The notes below the pieces were generated by a model. It made no database searches, had not been told where the DNA came from, and saw only the letters and a list, made by a program, of their open reading frames with translations. 64,000 bases of DNA from positions 1 through 64,000 of the forward strand of contig CACYWW010000005.1 in assembly GCA_902778145.1 (NCBI GenBank), read 5' to 3'. Source of the stretch: an uncultured Ruminococcus sp. Its GTDB lineage: Bacteria > Bacillota > Clostridia > Oscillospirales > CAG-272. The number at the start of each line of letters is the position of its first letter. Position 1 is the stretch's first letter. Below are positions 28,301 through 35,117 of this stretch, one piece after another. A program made the translations under genes and the position numbers.

Positions 28301-28501
28301 TACTCGCACACACACGACGAACACGGCGACAGGCTCTACAAATTCGCGAATTTCTTCAAGTTCGAGTTGCCGCTCGACGGTGCGAGAACTGTAAAGCTCC
28401 CCGATGACGACCGTATCGTCGTACTCGCGGTCACCGCGGTGAACGGTGCCGACGATGCCGAACCCGTTCTCCCGCTTTACGACAGCGTTGATGAACGGTG
28501 A
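25388..28501 (+). CDS. Glycoside hydrolase family 38 alpha-mannosidase
   Basis: 1037 residues, cytoplasmic. The N-terminal catalytic barrel shows SNAHLDTQWNWT (zinc ligands), GSQWDASDVNVPSSEAL, and FLTDCFGFRYSLP, where Asp is the expected nucleophile; the helical middle domain (FHDDLPGTSI) and beta-rich C-terminal domains follow. It removes alpha-mannose from host or plant oligosaccharides. The size is normal for GH38. GGAG precedes the ATG. Together with the GH3, GH28-like and LamG genes it marks this part of the window as a glycan-use region. Confidence 0.9.
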   Translation: MKKKKKLFLVSNAHLDTQWNWTIQDTIRDCVKHTLEDNFALFEKYPEYVMNFEGAFRYKLAKEYYPEQYEKLKKYVKEGRWNVAGSQWDASDVNVPSSEALMRQILYGNGFFEAEFGKKSADIFLTDCFGFRYSLPSIAAHMGLKGFSTQKLVWGVGSPIYNKDGTVSRPMPDKEAPRMDLGKWIGPDGNYVIGSFLCGDYTKRLEKDDDRPLHDRKEYLQAIEHNEKYTGVPSRMMYYGTGDYGGSPSDGSAKLVNDAVKANGADKDFEIIAASSDAIFKSLTEKEIENMPAYRGNLLIPHGYGAATSHTISKRWNRKSELLADAAERAASAAAYLGRAEYPKERLDFAWKLFLWHQFHDDLPGTSILNAYRFSYNDYVITQNILAEELKASVSAVSEALDTNVSGTPVVVYNPVSFARTDVASAPLPDGAEYARVYTADGDEVPSQISVRDGQKLVLFTASVAPVSFTVYNVVASDAPCALDTGLSVSLDTLENERYKVRINGDGDICSVFDKKIGKELLSAPSTLGLRDDNSTNWPSWEINYDDTKKPFEKVGGVCSVEIVENGPAKAALKITRREGGCVYVQTVSLYAGGNNVSVDCEIDWHKSGRLLSVGFPFTVSNETAEFDLGLGVDVGGNTDSFPYFQHLVHQWADLSDGKFGISVLNDCKYAMEKPDDHTLRLTLIHTPTADFREDSQQSHQDNGKNIFRYGLTSHKGARDGVAAEASCFNSPLISFTVPKHSGRLASLSFASTNNKNAVIRCLKREEKGDRLIVRVQETSGRQQKNVRVTLAGRIVSAVETNGYEEGSAPVLTGAHTITFDMAPFSVKTFAVQLENRAPHADRGTPVTLSYNTKITTSNKDRGSAGISRGISVPSELFGKHVTVAGLDFLLGDADGKNAVICKGQTLKMPAGAKKAVIIAASAEGDVEAMFKAGKAAHTFTVYDFSENVGCWDQVAAGDKAYIKRRPVAVSYSHTHDEHGDRLYKFANFFKFELPLDGARTVKLPDDDRIVVLAVTAVNGADDAEPVLPLYDSVDER

Positions 28502-28550
28502 AGTTTGCCGCTTGTGAAGCGCTCTTCGCGTTGCGCAAAGCGGAACACTT
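28498..28550 (+). repeat. Small hairpin-repeat relic related to the 29.9-kb array
   Basis: Two GTGAAG units (28498-28503, 28514-28519) with GC-rich mini-hairpin spacers, including TTCGCGTTGCGCAAAG. The spacing and words resemble the AATGAAG array at 29878-30054. It starts on the GH38 stop codon. Confidence 0.4.
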
Positions 28551-28554
28551 AATT

Positions 28555-28584
28555 GAAAAAGCCTCGCTTACGCGAGGCTTTTTC
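28555..28584. terminator. Intrinsic terminator after the alpha-mannosidase gene
   Basis: Perfect stem AAAAAGCCTCGC / GCGAGGCTTTTT with loop TTAC, 54 bases after the stop. Confidence 0.85.
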
Positions 28585-28594
28585 TGAGCGTGAC

Positions 28595-28704
28595 GGTCAA
28601 TTCAGATGCATTCCCAAAAAACCTGCTGTTATTATGTTTTTTTGAAAAACCCAAACGATCAATTTAGATGCATTATCCTGACTCCAAACGATCAATTTAG
28701 ATGC
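28595..28704 (+). repeat. Direct repeats, possible mobile-element end
   Basis: A perfect 21-bp direct repeat (CCAAACGATCAATTTAGATG plus C) at 28651-28671 and 28684-28704, and a diverged third copy sharing CAATT-AGATGCATT at 28598-28613. Multiple short repeats at a terminus are typical of IS21-like elements, but no transposase is seen. The rest of 28501-28840 holds only the terminator, the related hairpin relic and AT-rich sequence without a gene. Confidence 0.45.
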
Positions 28705-28839
28705 GCCTTTATCTCGATAAACCGGAATTTGTCAATACCCATCATATATCTTCGGTGCTTTATCCGTAATTCATTCAGTTTTCGCGGCTGTAACGCATAT
28801 CTCTGCCGCCAAGCGAAAAAACATAACCGGATTTGAAGA

Positions 28840-29355
28840 TTATAATTCTAAGAGAGCAGGCATCTCATCTCCGGGCCTGCCCTTAAAGTATTGAGGCTGT
28901 TCAACAAATCCAAATGAGGCATATAAGTTCTTTGCCGTTTCATTTTCAGGTTCATAACTCAGCCAGCAGTACTTGCTTTTACCGCTTGGCCAGGTACGGA
29001 TGAAATCTAAAGCCAGTTCCATTGCTTTTCTTCCGTACCCTTTGCCCTGATACCGTTTATCGATCATAAGTCTCCAGATGCAATAGCTTTCAAAAATGAA
29101 ATCCGGATCGTCTTCTTCTCTTTCTTCTTCAGTCCATCCGAATGCAATCATCAGAAATCCGATAGGTTTACCGTTGCGACACACGGCGAAAGGATAAGGA
29201 GGATAACCGTTCGTCAAAGCGACGTAAGCTTCCGCCAACGAGCACAAATTCGATGCTACGAAATTCTTTTGTTTTCGGGTTACTTTCAACCCGAAAAGTA
29301 CTTTTACATAATTTTTATAAGTGATCTTTTCTAACGTGATAACCTCTTTTTTCAT
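28840..29355 (-). CDS. GNAT N-acetyltransferase (diamine/spermidine-type)
   Basis: 171 residues. GNAT acetyl-CoA motif RYQGKGYGRKAMELAL, with WRLMIDKRYQGKG before it and ENETAKNLYASFGF near the end; the layout resembles the Blt/PaiA polyamine acetyltransferases. Substrate remains a guess. AGAGG lies nine bases before the ATG. The gene is more AT-rich than the operons around it and stands alone among repeats, consistent with acquisition by transfer. Confidence 0.8.
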   Translation of the reverse strand: MKKEVITLEKITYKNYVKVLFGLKVTRKQKNFVASNLCSLAEAYVALTNGYPPYPFAVCRNGKPIGFLMIAFGWTEEEREEDDPDFIFESYCIWRLMIDKRYQGKGYGRKAMELALDFIRTWPSGKSKYCWLSYEPENETAKNLYASFGFVEQPQYFKGRPGDEMPALLEL

Positions 29356-29460
29356 CTGTTCAACCTCTGTTTATTATTTCTTACGCTGACTGTTCCGATG
29401 CGGATATGATCTGTTATTCGCTATTTTCTTTAATCAATATAGTATAAATATATGGATTTT

Positions 29461-29817
29461 TCAATTCTCGTTGTTTTCTTTCGCTGTATTAATCGATGCT
29501 ATGAGCATAACGCGGATCGAGGCGCAGGCGGAATCGAGGGATTTATACGTCCGCTCGTCGATATAATTCGTTTTATACAGCAGTTCAAGCCAGTAGCCGG
29601 TCTCGTTCGACTCTTTGAGCGCGATTTGCAGTTTTGATATAAAATCAGGTTTGCCGTGGGCGTACTGTGCTTCTCGGATGTTCGCGCCGATCGACGTGCC
29701 GGAACGTCCGATCTGATTTGAAATTACAGTTTCATGCTTGGATTTCAGGTCTTTTACGAGGTTTATGATGTTGACGGCAAAGTCCATTGACTGAATTGAT
29801 AATTCATCGTTACGCAT
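29461..29817 (-). CDS. Four-helix bundle protein (23S rRNA intervening-sequence / Avd-like family)
   Basis: 118 residues, all-helical. The family signature QIGRSGTSIGANIREAQYA followed by DFISKLQIALKESNETGYWL is clear. Relatives are encoded in 23S rRNA intervening sequences and include the Avd accessory protein of diversity-generating retroelements, but here the gene stands alone. The symmetric hairpin-repeat array lies immediately upstream of its start. Role unknown; nucleic acid binding is known for Avd. Confidence 0.85.
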   Translation of the reverse strand: MRNDELSIQSMDFAVNIINLVKDLKSKHETVISNQIGRSGTSIGANIREAQYAHGKPDFISKLQIALKESNETGYWLELLYKTNYIDERTYKSLDSACASIRVMLIASINTAKENNEN

Positions 29818-29877
29818 ATAATCACCTCCGATGATATGACAACATATAATTGTGACAAAATCAAGAGAACGGAAATT

Positions 29878-30054
29878 AATGAAGACGGCGCAAAGCGCCT
29901 AATGAAGTCGTTCGCGTTGCTCACTAATGAAGACACTCGCTGCGCTCGTTAATGAAGTAAAGTCTCCCCCCGTTCCTTAATTAGCTCCGCAGGAGCGTCT
30001 TCATTAGCGAAGCGTCTTCATTTCTTCATTAGCCCCGATAGGGGCGACTTCATT
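29878..30054. repeat. Symmetric array of hairpin repeats (4 direct + 4 inverted AATGAAG units)
   Basis: AATGAAG occurs at 29878, 29901, 29926 and 29951 (spacing 23-25), and its complement CTTCATT at 29999, 30016, 30024 and 30048. Between units are mini-palindromes such as GGCGCAAAGCGCC, GCTCCGCAGGAGC and GCCCCGATAGGGGC. The two halves face each other around a centre near 29975, so the whole region could fold into one large cruciform of small hairpins. It lies between the four-helix-bundle gene and tRNA-Val. Confidence 0.7.
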
Positions 30055-30055
30055 G

Positions 30056-30083
30056 AAAAATCCGTCCTTTCGGACGGATTTTT
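30056..30083 (-). terminator. tRNA-Val terminator
   Basis: Perfect 12-bp stem (30056-30067 with 30072-30083) directly after the tRNA 3' CCA on the minus strand. Confidence 0.8.
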
Positions 30084-30084
30084 C

Positions 30085-30161
30085 TGGTGGAGACAGAGAG
30101 ATTCGAACTCTAGACCTTCCGCACGTCAAGCGGATGCTCTAACCAGCTGAGCTATGTCTCC
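30085..30161 (-). tRNA. tRNA-Val (anticodon GAC)
   Basis: 77 bases with encoded CCA. Acceptor GGAGACA/TGTCTCC (7 bp), D-arm TAGCTCAGCTGGTTAGAGC, anticodon stem TCCGC/GCGGA with loop TTGACGT (anticodon GAC), T-loop TTCGAAT. The outermost T-stem pair is T-C, a minor mismatch. Confidence 0.9.
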
Positions 30162-30179
30162 GGATCGGTTGTGAGACGC

Positions 30180-30208
30180 ATTATATCACATCGCGGCGGG
30201 AAAATCAA
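30180..30208 (-). promoter_or_regulatory. tRNA-Val promoter
   Basis: Minus strand: TTGATT (30203-30208), 17-bp spacer, TATAAT (30180-30185), 18 bases before the tRNA 5' end. Confidence 0.75.
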
Positions 30209-30289
30209 GATAAATCTTTGAACTTGATATGTAATTTTAATGAACTCGGACGGGCTCGTATGATCTTTTCACGGTTTTCGGCTTTTTTC

Positions 30290-30318
30290 TTGACACGTTC
30301 AAAACAATATGGTATAAT
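30290..30318 (+). promoter_or_regulatory. Promoter of the 353-aa lipoprotein gene
   Basis: Perfect TTGACA (30290-30295), 17-bp spacer, TATAAT (30313-30318). Confidence 0.85.
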
Positions 30319-30342
30319 CAGATCAAAGGAGAGGGAGACAGG

Positions 30343-31404
30343 ATGAAAAGATTAACCGCATTTATAACAGCGCTGCTCATGATCTTCGCGTGTGCCTGCT
30401 CGGGCGGGAAGGATGTTCCCGCCGGAACGGAGTCTGCGGCGGACACGACGGTCACGGAGGCCATAACAACGGAAGAGATCAAAAAGGAGGTCAGGAGCAT
30501 GCAGATCATACCCGACAAAAAATTTGAAACGGGAATGAGGCTTCTCACACAGAAGGATCACGGCGACAACGATAACTTCAGAACGTTCGGCAAACACAGC
30601 TTTTACGGTAAGAAGGTCAACCTCGCGCAGACCAAATGGAGGCTCGCGCAGTGGGATTCAGGTCAGGATCTCTCCGAATGCATCATCGAATCGGACGACA
30701 AGACGATAACGGACGGAAAATGGCGCACTTTCGCGTATGATCCGGAGACCGACACAATGACGTTCCGCCTCGATACCTCCGCGTACTATCAGGGCAAGCC
30801 CGCGGTGTTGGGCGACTACTGGCCGCATCTTCTGATCGAGCAGGGCGAATTCAACTACAAGGAAATGGCGTCCGAGCGAGAGTTTTACAGGTGCAAAAGC
30901 AAGTCGATCGTTTTATCGATGGATATCAGACTCGGCGACTATAAGGAAACGCCCGTCGACGGCGACTGGGTACGTGCAGCGCAGTTTCTTCTCTACTTCT
31001 ACGTCAAGGGCATCAACTCCGGCGATTTCTGCTGGTTCGGCATACAACTGTTCGACAACCGCTGGGAAAAGAACGACCACTATATCGGCTACGACGGAGG
31101 CAAGGCCGACGCGTCCGGCTCTATGATCTATTCGATCGGCTCGAAATACGTATATCCCGGCGAAAGCCTCTGGAAAGACGGCGCCCCGAAGCCGAACGGA
31201 GACTGGGTGCACATAGAGCTTGACATACGTCCATATCTCGACGACATGCTGCAGAAGGGCCTTGACGACGGGTATTTCAAGGCGAAGTCGATAGACAAGT
31301 TCTGCATCGACGGCATGAACATGGGCTGGGAAACGATCGGTACGTTCGATCATACGATGTACGTGAAGAATTTCGAGCTCATCTCGTATCCGGAGGGGAG
31401 ATAA
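30343..31404 (+). CDS. Lipoprotein of unknown function
   Basis: 353 residues. Signal peptide and lipobox (IFACACSGG), short Thr/Ala linker, then a ~290-residue domain rich in Trp, Tyr and Asp (WRLAQWDSGQDL, FDNRWEKNDHYIGYDGG, WVHIELDIRPYLDDML). The pattern suggests a jelly-roll carbohydrate-binding fold but no family is recognised. It has its own consensus promoter and a terminator, so it is a single-gene unit. AAAGGAGAGGGAG lies upstream of the ATG. Confidence 0.65.
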   Translation: MKRLTAFITALLMIFACACSGGKDVPAGTESAADTTVTEAITTEEIKKEVRSMQIIPDKKFETGMRLLTQKDHGDNDNFRTFGKHSFYGKKVNLAQTKWRLAQWDSGQDLSECIIESDDKTITDGKWRTFAYDPETDTMTFRLDTSAYYQGKPAVLGDYWPHLLIEQGEFNYKEMASEREFYRCKSKSIVLSMDIRLGDYKETPVDGDWVRAAQFLLYFYVKGINSGDFCWFGIQLFDNRWEKNDHYIGYDGGKADASGSMIYSIGSKYVYPGESLWKDGAPKPNGDWVHIELDIRPYLDDMLQKGLDDGYFKAKSIDKFCIDGMNMGWETIGTFDHTMYVKNFELISYPEGR

Positions 31405-31410
31405 ATATAC

Positions 31411-31436
31411 AAAGGACGCTGTGCAGCGTCCTTTAT
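31411..31436 (+). terminator. Intrinsic terminator
   Basis: Perfect 10-bp stem AAAGGACGCT / AGCGTCCTTT with loop GTGC, 7 bases past the lipoprotein stop. Confidence 0.75.
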
Positions 31437-31482
31437 GCATGATAACAAACTCACTCAGTCATGCGGACGATCCAGCATAGCA

Positions 31483-31501
31483 GCTCCCTTGGAGAGGGAG
31501 C
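31483..31501. repeat. Short palindrome GCTCCCT-TGGAG-AGGGAGC
   Basis: Seven-bp perfect inverted repeat, 31483-31489 with 31495-31501. It lies in the gene-free 31440-31670 stretch, which also holds the tRNA-derived 34-bp repeat copy and AT-rich sequence. Confidence 0.4.
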
Positions 31502-31532
31502 CATGATCTGCCTCTTTTGCGTTTTTTCAATA

Positions 31533-31566
31533 CGTGACCCCGACACTGCCAGTGTCGTGCGCTCCC
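31533..31566 (-). repeat. 34-bp duplicate of the tRNA-Ala anticodon arm (att-like site)
   Basis: Identical over 34 bases to 33140-33173 inside tRNA-Ala, in the same orientation, covering the end of the D-stem, the whole anticodon arm and part of the T-stem. The flanks differ on both sides, so this is a fragment, not a second tRNA gene. Confidence 0.7.
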
Positions 31567-31669
31567 GAAACACTCGGTCACGCACCCCGAAAAAACTGCA
31601 CCTTTTTGTGTTTTTTTGTATCATTTAACAAGTCATTTATCAAGTCATATATACGGGCTTGCCTTTTCA

Positions 31670-32725
31670 TTATCGTTTTATAAGGTTTTCGTATTCCTTA
31701 TGGGCTTTCAACGGAGCATAGGACGGCCAGCCGAACAGCGCAAGGTAGTCTTCAACCGTTGTTGTTTCACCGGTTTTACACCAATTCGCCGAATTCCCCT
31801 TTACGTGGCTGAACAGCGGCGCGATATAAGCGTATTCACCCCTGGTATCGACCTCATCATATTTTTCGGCATAATACCGCGCCGTTTTCATATATTCCGC
31901 AGCTTCGTCAAGCTCGCCGGCGTTGATCTTTGTGCGTGCGTCTGCGAGGGCGGCGGAATACATTTTATAGTTGAACAAAAGATAATTACCGTCCGGGAAA
32001 AACAACCCAATCAACTTTTTCAAAATATCTCTTTCGGCTTTGACGTTCACATCGAGATAATCGGTCAGCGATTCCAGCTTCTTTATCATTTGATTTTCGC
32101 GCCGGCTTATTTGCTCGTCCCCCGTCAGGCATGAAATGATCAGTTCTTCGCGGCGGTTAGGGTCAAATTCGACTTGCGGATACATCTCGGCGTATTTAAG
32201 CGCCTCTGAGCCGGCGCCTTTATCCGGCAGGCATTGAACGATCCCCTCGATGGCTTTGGCTTTCGTCTTGTCGTCGTTGCAGTTATCTATTACCCGCCGG
32301 AACAGTTCTATAGCCTTGTCACGCTCGATGCGGTATTTCGCCTCATCGCATATCGTAACGGCGGTACACCAAACGCACCAGGCATATTCGTTCAACCATT
32401 TCATATCGTCGGGGAACTCTTTTACGGCTTCCTCGCAAATCGCCGTTCTGTCGGGAATACTTCCCGTTTTGAACGTATCGTCATAACGCTTTTGAAGCTC
32501 GGCGCGTTTCAGTTCGTTGGCGGATTCGCTGTAACAGAAAAGCTCGTCGGTCGTCACTCTGAAAAGCCGTGCAAGAGGCACGATGAGCGAAAGATCGGGA
32601 CTTGTTACACCGGTTTCCCATTTAGAAACCGTCTGATATGTCACGCCGAGGCAGTTTGCAAGCTCATTCTGCGTCATATCCCTCGCGCGGCGCAGCTCTT
32701 TTATCTTTTCTCCCAAATGATTCAT
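31670..32725 (-). CDS. XRE-family regulator with TPR-like C-terminal domain
   Basis: 351 residues from ATG 32725 (AAGGAG upstream). The helix-turn-helix (residues about 4-60) shows KIKELRRARDMTQNELANCL, then VTYQTVSKWETGVTSPDLSL. The remaining ~280 residues are helical repeats (DKAIELFRRVIDNC, NAGELDEAAEYMKTARYYAEKY), as in peptide- or signal-sensing Rgg-like regulators. It is flanked by the two tRNA-Ala-derived repeats. A longer frame reaching 33232 would read through the tRNA and is rejected. Confidence 0.8.
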   Translation of the reverse strand: MNHLGEKIKELRRARDMTQNELANCLGVTYQTVSKWETGVTSPDLSLIVPLARLFRVTTDELFCYSESANELKRAELQKRYDDTFKTGSIPDRTAICEEAVKEFPDDMKWLNEYAWCVWCTAVTICDEAKYRIERDKAIELFRRVIDNCNDDKTKAKAIEGIVQCLPDKGAGSEALKYAEMYPQVEFDPNRREELIISCLTGDEQISRRENQMIKKLESLTDYLDVNVKAERDILKKLIGLFFPDGNYLLFNYKMYSAALADARTKINAGELDEAAEYMKTARYYAEKYDEVDTRGEYAYIAPLFSHVKGNSANWCKTGETTTVEDYLALFGWPSYAPLKAHKEYENLIKR

Positions 32726-33006
32726 TGTGTTTTCTCCTTTTTTAAAAAAGTAAGCGGGCCCTGCTTCTGCTTCTATTATATCACAGACAGTCCGAAAAGC
32801 AATAACGCATTTTTTGAGAAATTCTCGCTTTTTATGCGAGTTTCCATATCCGCGGGGCGATAGCGGTATTGGGTGCAAATTTGCAGGCGGATCATATAGC
32901 ACCCCCAAAAAATGAGCGTTTTTGAGGGCGCAGGGAAAGCGTAAGACAACGAAAAAAGGACACTGTAAAAGCCGTTTGACGGGACTCCTCGCCTGCGGGC
33001 GAGCCG

Positions 33007-33053
33007 GAGCACGGCTCTGAAGCGCCGCCGGCGCTTCATTCACTCCCGTGCTC
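33007..33053. repeat. Nested palindromes next to tRNA-Ala
   Basis: Outer GAGCACGG/CCGTGCTC (33007-33014 with 33046-33053), inner GAAGCGCC/GGCGCTTC (33019-33026 with 33030-33037), ending in CTTCATT (33034-33040), the same word as the 29.9-kb array. The remaining part of 32726-33000 shows no gene. Confidence 0.5.
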
Positions 33054-33137
33054 TTCGAGTCCCGTTTTGAACGCTCCGCCACGAAAAAAGGCACCGTTAT
33101 GGTGCCTTTTTTCGTGGTGGAGCATACGGGACTCGAA
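33054..33137. repeat. Inverted partial copy of the tRNA-Ala 3' end
   Basis: TTCGAGTCCCGT (33054-33065) is the exact complement of 33126-33137 in the tRNA T-arm; GCTCCGCCACG (33073-33083) matches its acceptor/CCA end with one mismatch; both flank the terminator stem 33084-33112. Confidence 0.6.
33084..33112 (-). terminator. tRNA-Ala terminator
   Basis: Twelve-bp stem AAAAAAGGCACC / GGTGCCTTTTTT with a 5-base loop, two bases beyond the tRNA 3' end. Confidence 0.85.
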
Positions 33138-33190
33138 CCCGTGACCCCGACACTGCCAGTGTCGTGCGCTCCCAGCTGCGCTAATGCCCC
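33115..33190 (-). tRNA. tRNA-Ala (anticodon GGC)
   Basis: 76 bases with encoded CCA. Acceptor GGGGCAT pairs with ATGCTCC (one G-U), D-arm TAGCGCAGCTGGGAGCG, anticodon stem CGACA/TGTCG with loop CTGGCAG (anticodon GGC), T-stem ACGGG/CCCGT with loop TTCGAGT. Confidence 0.93.
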
Positions 33191-33220
33191 GTGGGATGTT
33201 TTATTTCCGATTGCCCGAAT

Positions 33221-33249
33221 ATAATACCACAAATTTTTTCATCTGTCAA
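33221..33249 (-). promoter_or_regulatory. tRNA-Ala promoter
   Basis: Minus strand: TTGACA (33244-33249), 17-bp spacer, TATTAT (33221-33226). Confidence 0.75.
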
Positions 33250-33329
33250 GATGATTTTTCGTTTTTTTTTAATTTTTTTTTGATATGATGGTGAAAACAA
33301 AGGACGCAGACTGAAAAGGAGCAGCGATC

Positions 33330-33833
33330 ATGAAAAAAATTACCGTACTTTTACTTATTCTGCCGTTACTTCTCTGCGCCTGCAGCCATAAGCGGGATGA
33401 AGACACCGGCACTGTTCAACCGTCATATATCGACGCGGATCCGTCCGACGTGATTGACCGAGTGTACGGTATGCTTTCGGACGGTACGGCGACGTCGGAT
33501 TACATCCCGCAGCTCATAACCGAGAAGATAACGGAAAAGAACGACGAGTATTATCTCGGCATATCCGGGATCCCGTATACAAAAGGCGCGGCGTCGGAGG
33601 CTTATATCCAGCCGGTCACGTTCTCGTTCTGCGTGATCGTGCTTGAAGAGGGCGCGGACTATGATTCATGCAGAAAGACGGTCGAGCAGAATCTGAACCG
33701 TTCGAAGTGGGTGTGCGCCGCGGCGGAGGAGGCGATCGCCGTCCGTCACGCAAACGTGATCGCCGTTATCATGGGGACGAAAAAGGTCTGCGCCGAGCTT
33801 GAGGGCGCGTTTCTTGACGTCGTTTCAAAATGA
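33330..33833 (+). CDS. DUF4358-like lipoprotein
   Basis: 167 residues with lipoprotein signal (LLCACS). The body (SDYIPQLITEKITEKNDEYYLGI, then an acidic helix and IAVIMGTKKVCAELEGAF) resembles DUF4358 proteins of Clostridia, of unknown function, but this is from memory of the pattern. AAAAGGAG precedes the ATG. It is followed by its own terminator. Confidence 0.6.
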   Translation: MKKITVLLLILPLLLCACSHKRDEDTGTVQPSYIDADPSDVIDRVYGMLSDGTATSDYIPQLITEKITEKNDEYYLGISGIPYTKGAASEAYIQPVTFSFCVIVLEEGADYDSCRKTVEQNLNRSKWVCAAAEEAIAVRHANVIAVIMGTKKVCAELEGAFLDVVSK

Positions 33834-33846
33834 ACCTTCAGTAATG

Positions 33847-33878
33847 TGTCCCGCGTACAACGGCGCGGGACATTTTTA
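33847..33878 (+). terminator. Intrinsic terminator
   Basis: Stem TGTCCCGCG / CGCGGGACA (33847-33855 with 33864-33872) and five T's. Confidence 0.8.
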
Positions 33879-33898
33879 TATTATTTATGTTTTCTGCC

Positions 33899-33927
33899 TT
33901 GACTTTTAGTGCGCGTTGTTTTATAAT
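33899..33927 (+). promoter_or_regulatory. Promoter of the rodA-metY-DUF1538 operon
   Basis: TTGACT (33899-33904), 17-bp spacer, TATAAT (33922-33927). Confidence 0.8.
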
Positions 33928-33956
33928 AAATAAAATATTGGGTACGGGAGGCGGTT

Positions 33957-35117
33957 ATGAAAAGACGTGAAAATTCCTTTCTTGCGAGCTTGAAGCAGCT
34001 TGACTTTGTTCTCATAGCCGCGACGCTCGCGCTCACCGTCTACGGAATAATCTGTATAAGCTCCGCCGCCGCGTATCACGGGACGAACAGGAACGTTATG
34101 GTCCAGCTTTTCGGCGCCGTGCTCGGATTCACCGCGATGATCGTGTTCTCGCTGATAGACTATGACGCGCTGCTGAAGAAAACGTGGGTGTTCCTGTTCA
34201 TCGCGGGTCTCGCCCTTCTCTTTCTGCCGCTCGTATCGAGCATCCCGCAGATGCTCCGAGGCAACTTCGGCAGCAACAAGAACTGGATCACACTGCCTGT
34301 GCTGAATGTGGATTTTCAGCCGTCCGAGCTCGTCAAGCTCACGTTCATACTGTCGTTCGGATATCTTCTCGGCAAGCGCAAGGACGACACGAACGATCTG
34401 AAAAGCGTTCTGATGATCCTTCTCTTTGCCGGAAGCACGATCGCTTTTGTTCTGCTCGAAAAGGACCTCGGCGCCGCCGTCGTCTTCGCGGTCATCTTTA
34501 TCGTGATGTGGTTCACGGCGAAGATGAGTCTGTGGTATCTCGCCGGCGGGATCGTCGCCGTCGGTATCGCGGCTCCGTTTTTATGGGGCAGGCTCGAGAA
34601 TTATCAGAAAATGAGGATCCTCGTCGGCTTCGACCCGTATCTCGACCCGACAGACAAGGGCTACCAGGTCATCCAGACCATCCGTGCGATGCAGAACGGC
34701 GGCGCGTTCGGTATGGGCTACGGCAAGGGAACGATAACGCATTCCCCACTGAAAGGGACGTACCCCGCCCGCGAGACGGACATGATACTCGGCGTGATGG
34801 GGGAGGAATTCGGTTTTGTGGGGATCCTCATCTACATAGCGCTCATATCCGTTCTGATTTTCCGCATCCTGCGAATCGCGCAGAACGCGCGTCATGAATA
34901 CGGCACGTACATCTGTGCCGGCATCGCGGCGCTTTTCATATTTCAGGCGGTCGAAAATATCGGGATGTGCTTAGGCACGCTGCCTGTCATCGGACTAACA
35001 CTTCCGTTCATCAGCTACGGCGGCTCTTCAATACTCAGCCTTTATCTCTGTATCGGCGCGGTCATGAGCATACAGACTCACAAGCAAAAATATTATTTCG
35101 AAAGAGAGCAAATATAA
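33957..35117 (+). CDS. rodA: RodA/FtsW-type SEDS peptidoglycan polymerase
   Basis: 386 residues with about ten membrane helices. SEDS motifs: NWITLPVLNVDFQPSELVKL, the extracellular-loop DPTDKGYQVIQTIRAMQNGG, GEEFGF, and LPFISYGGSS near the end. It polymerises lipid II into glycan strands, in elongation if RodA; FtsW or SpoVE cannot be fully excluded by eye. No adjacent class-B PBP. Its stop overlaps the next start (TAATG). Confidence 0.88.
   Translation: MKRRENSFLASLKQLDFVLIAATLALTVYGIICISSAAAYHGTNRNVMVQLFGAVLGFTAMIVFSLIDYDALLKKTWVFLFIAGLALLFLPLVSSIPQMLRGNFGSNKNWITLPVLNVDFQPSELVKLTFILSFGYLLGKRKDDTNDLKSVLMILLFAGSTIAFVLLEKDLGAAVVFAVIFIVMWFTAKMSLWYLAGGIVAVGIAAPFLWGRLENYQKMRILVGFDPYLDPTDKGYQVIQTIRAMQNGGAFGMGYGKGTITHSPLKGTYPARETDMILGVMGEEFGFVGILIYIALISVLIFRILRIAQNARHEYGTYICAGIAALFIFQAVENIGMCLGTLPVIGLTLPFISYGGSSILSLYLCIGAVMSIQTHKQKYYFEREQI

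Noticed and set aside
29878..30054. CRISPR-like array
   Set aside because: Units are 7 bases with palindromic, not unique, spacers and half are inverted; no cas genes.
32726..33232. N-terminal extension of the XRE regulator
   Set aside because: It would translate through tRNA-Ala and its terminator; ATG 32725 has a good ribosome binding site and fits the HTH start.
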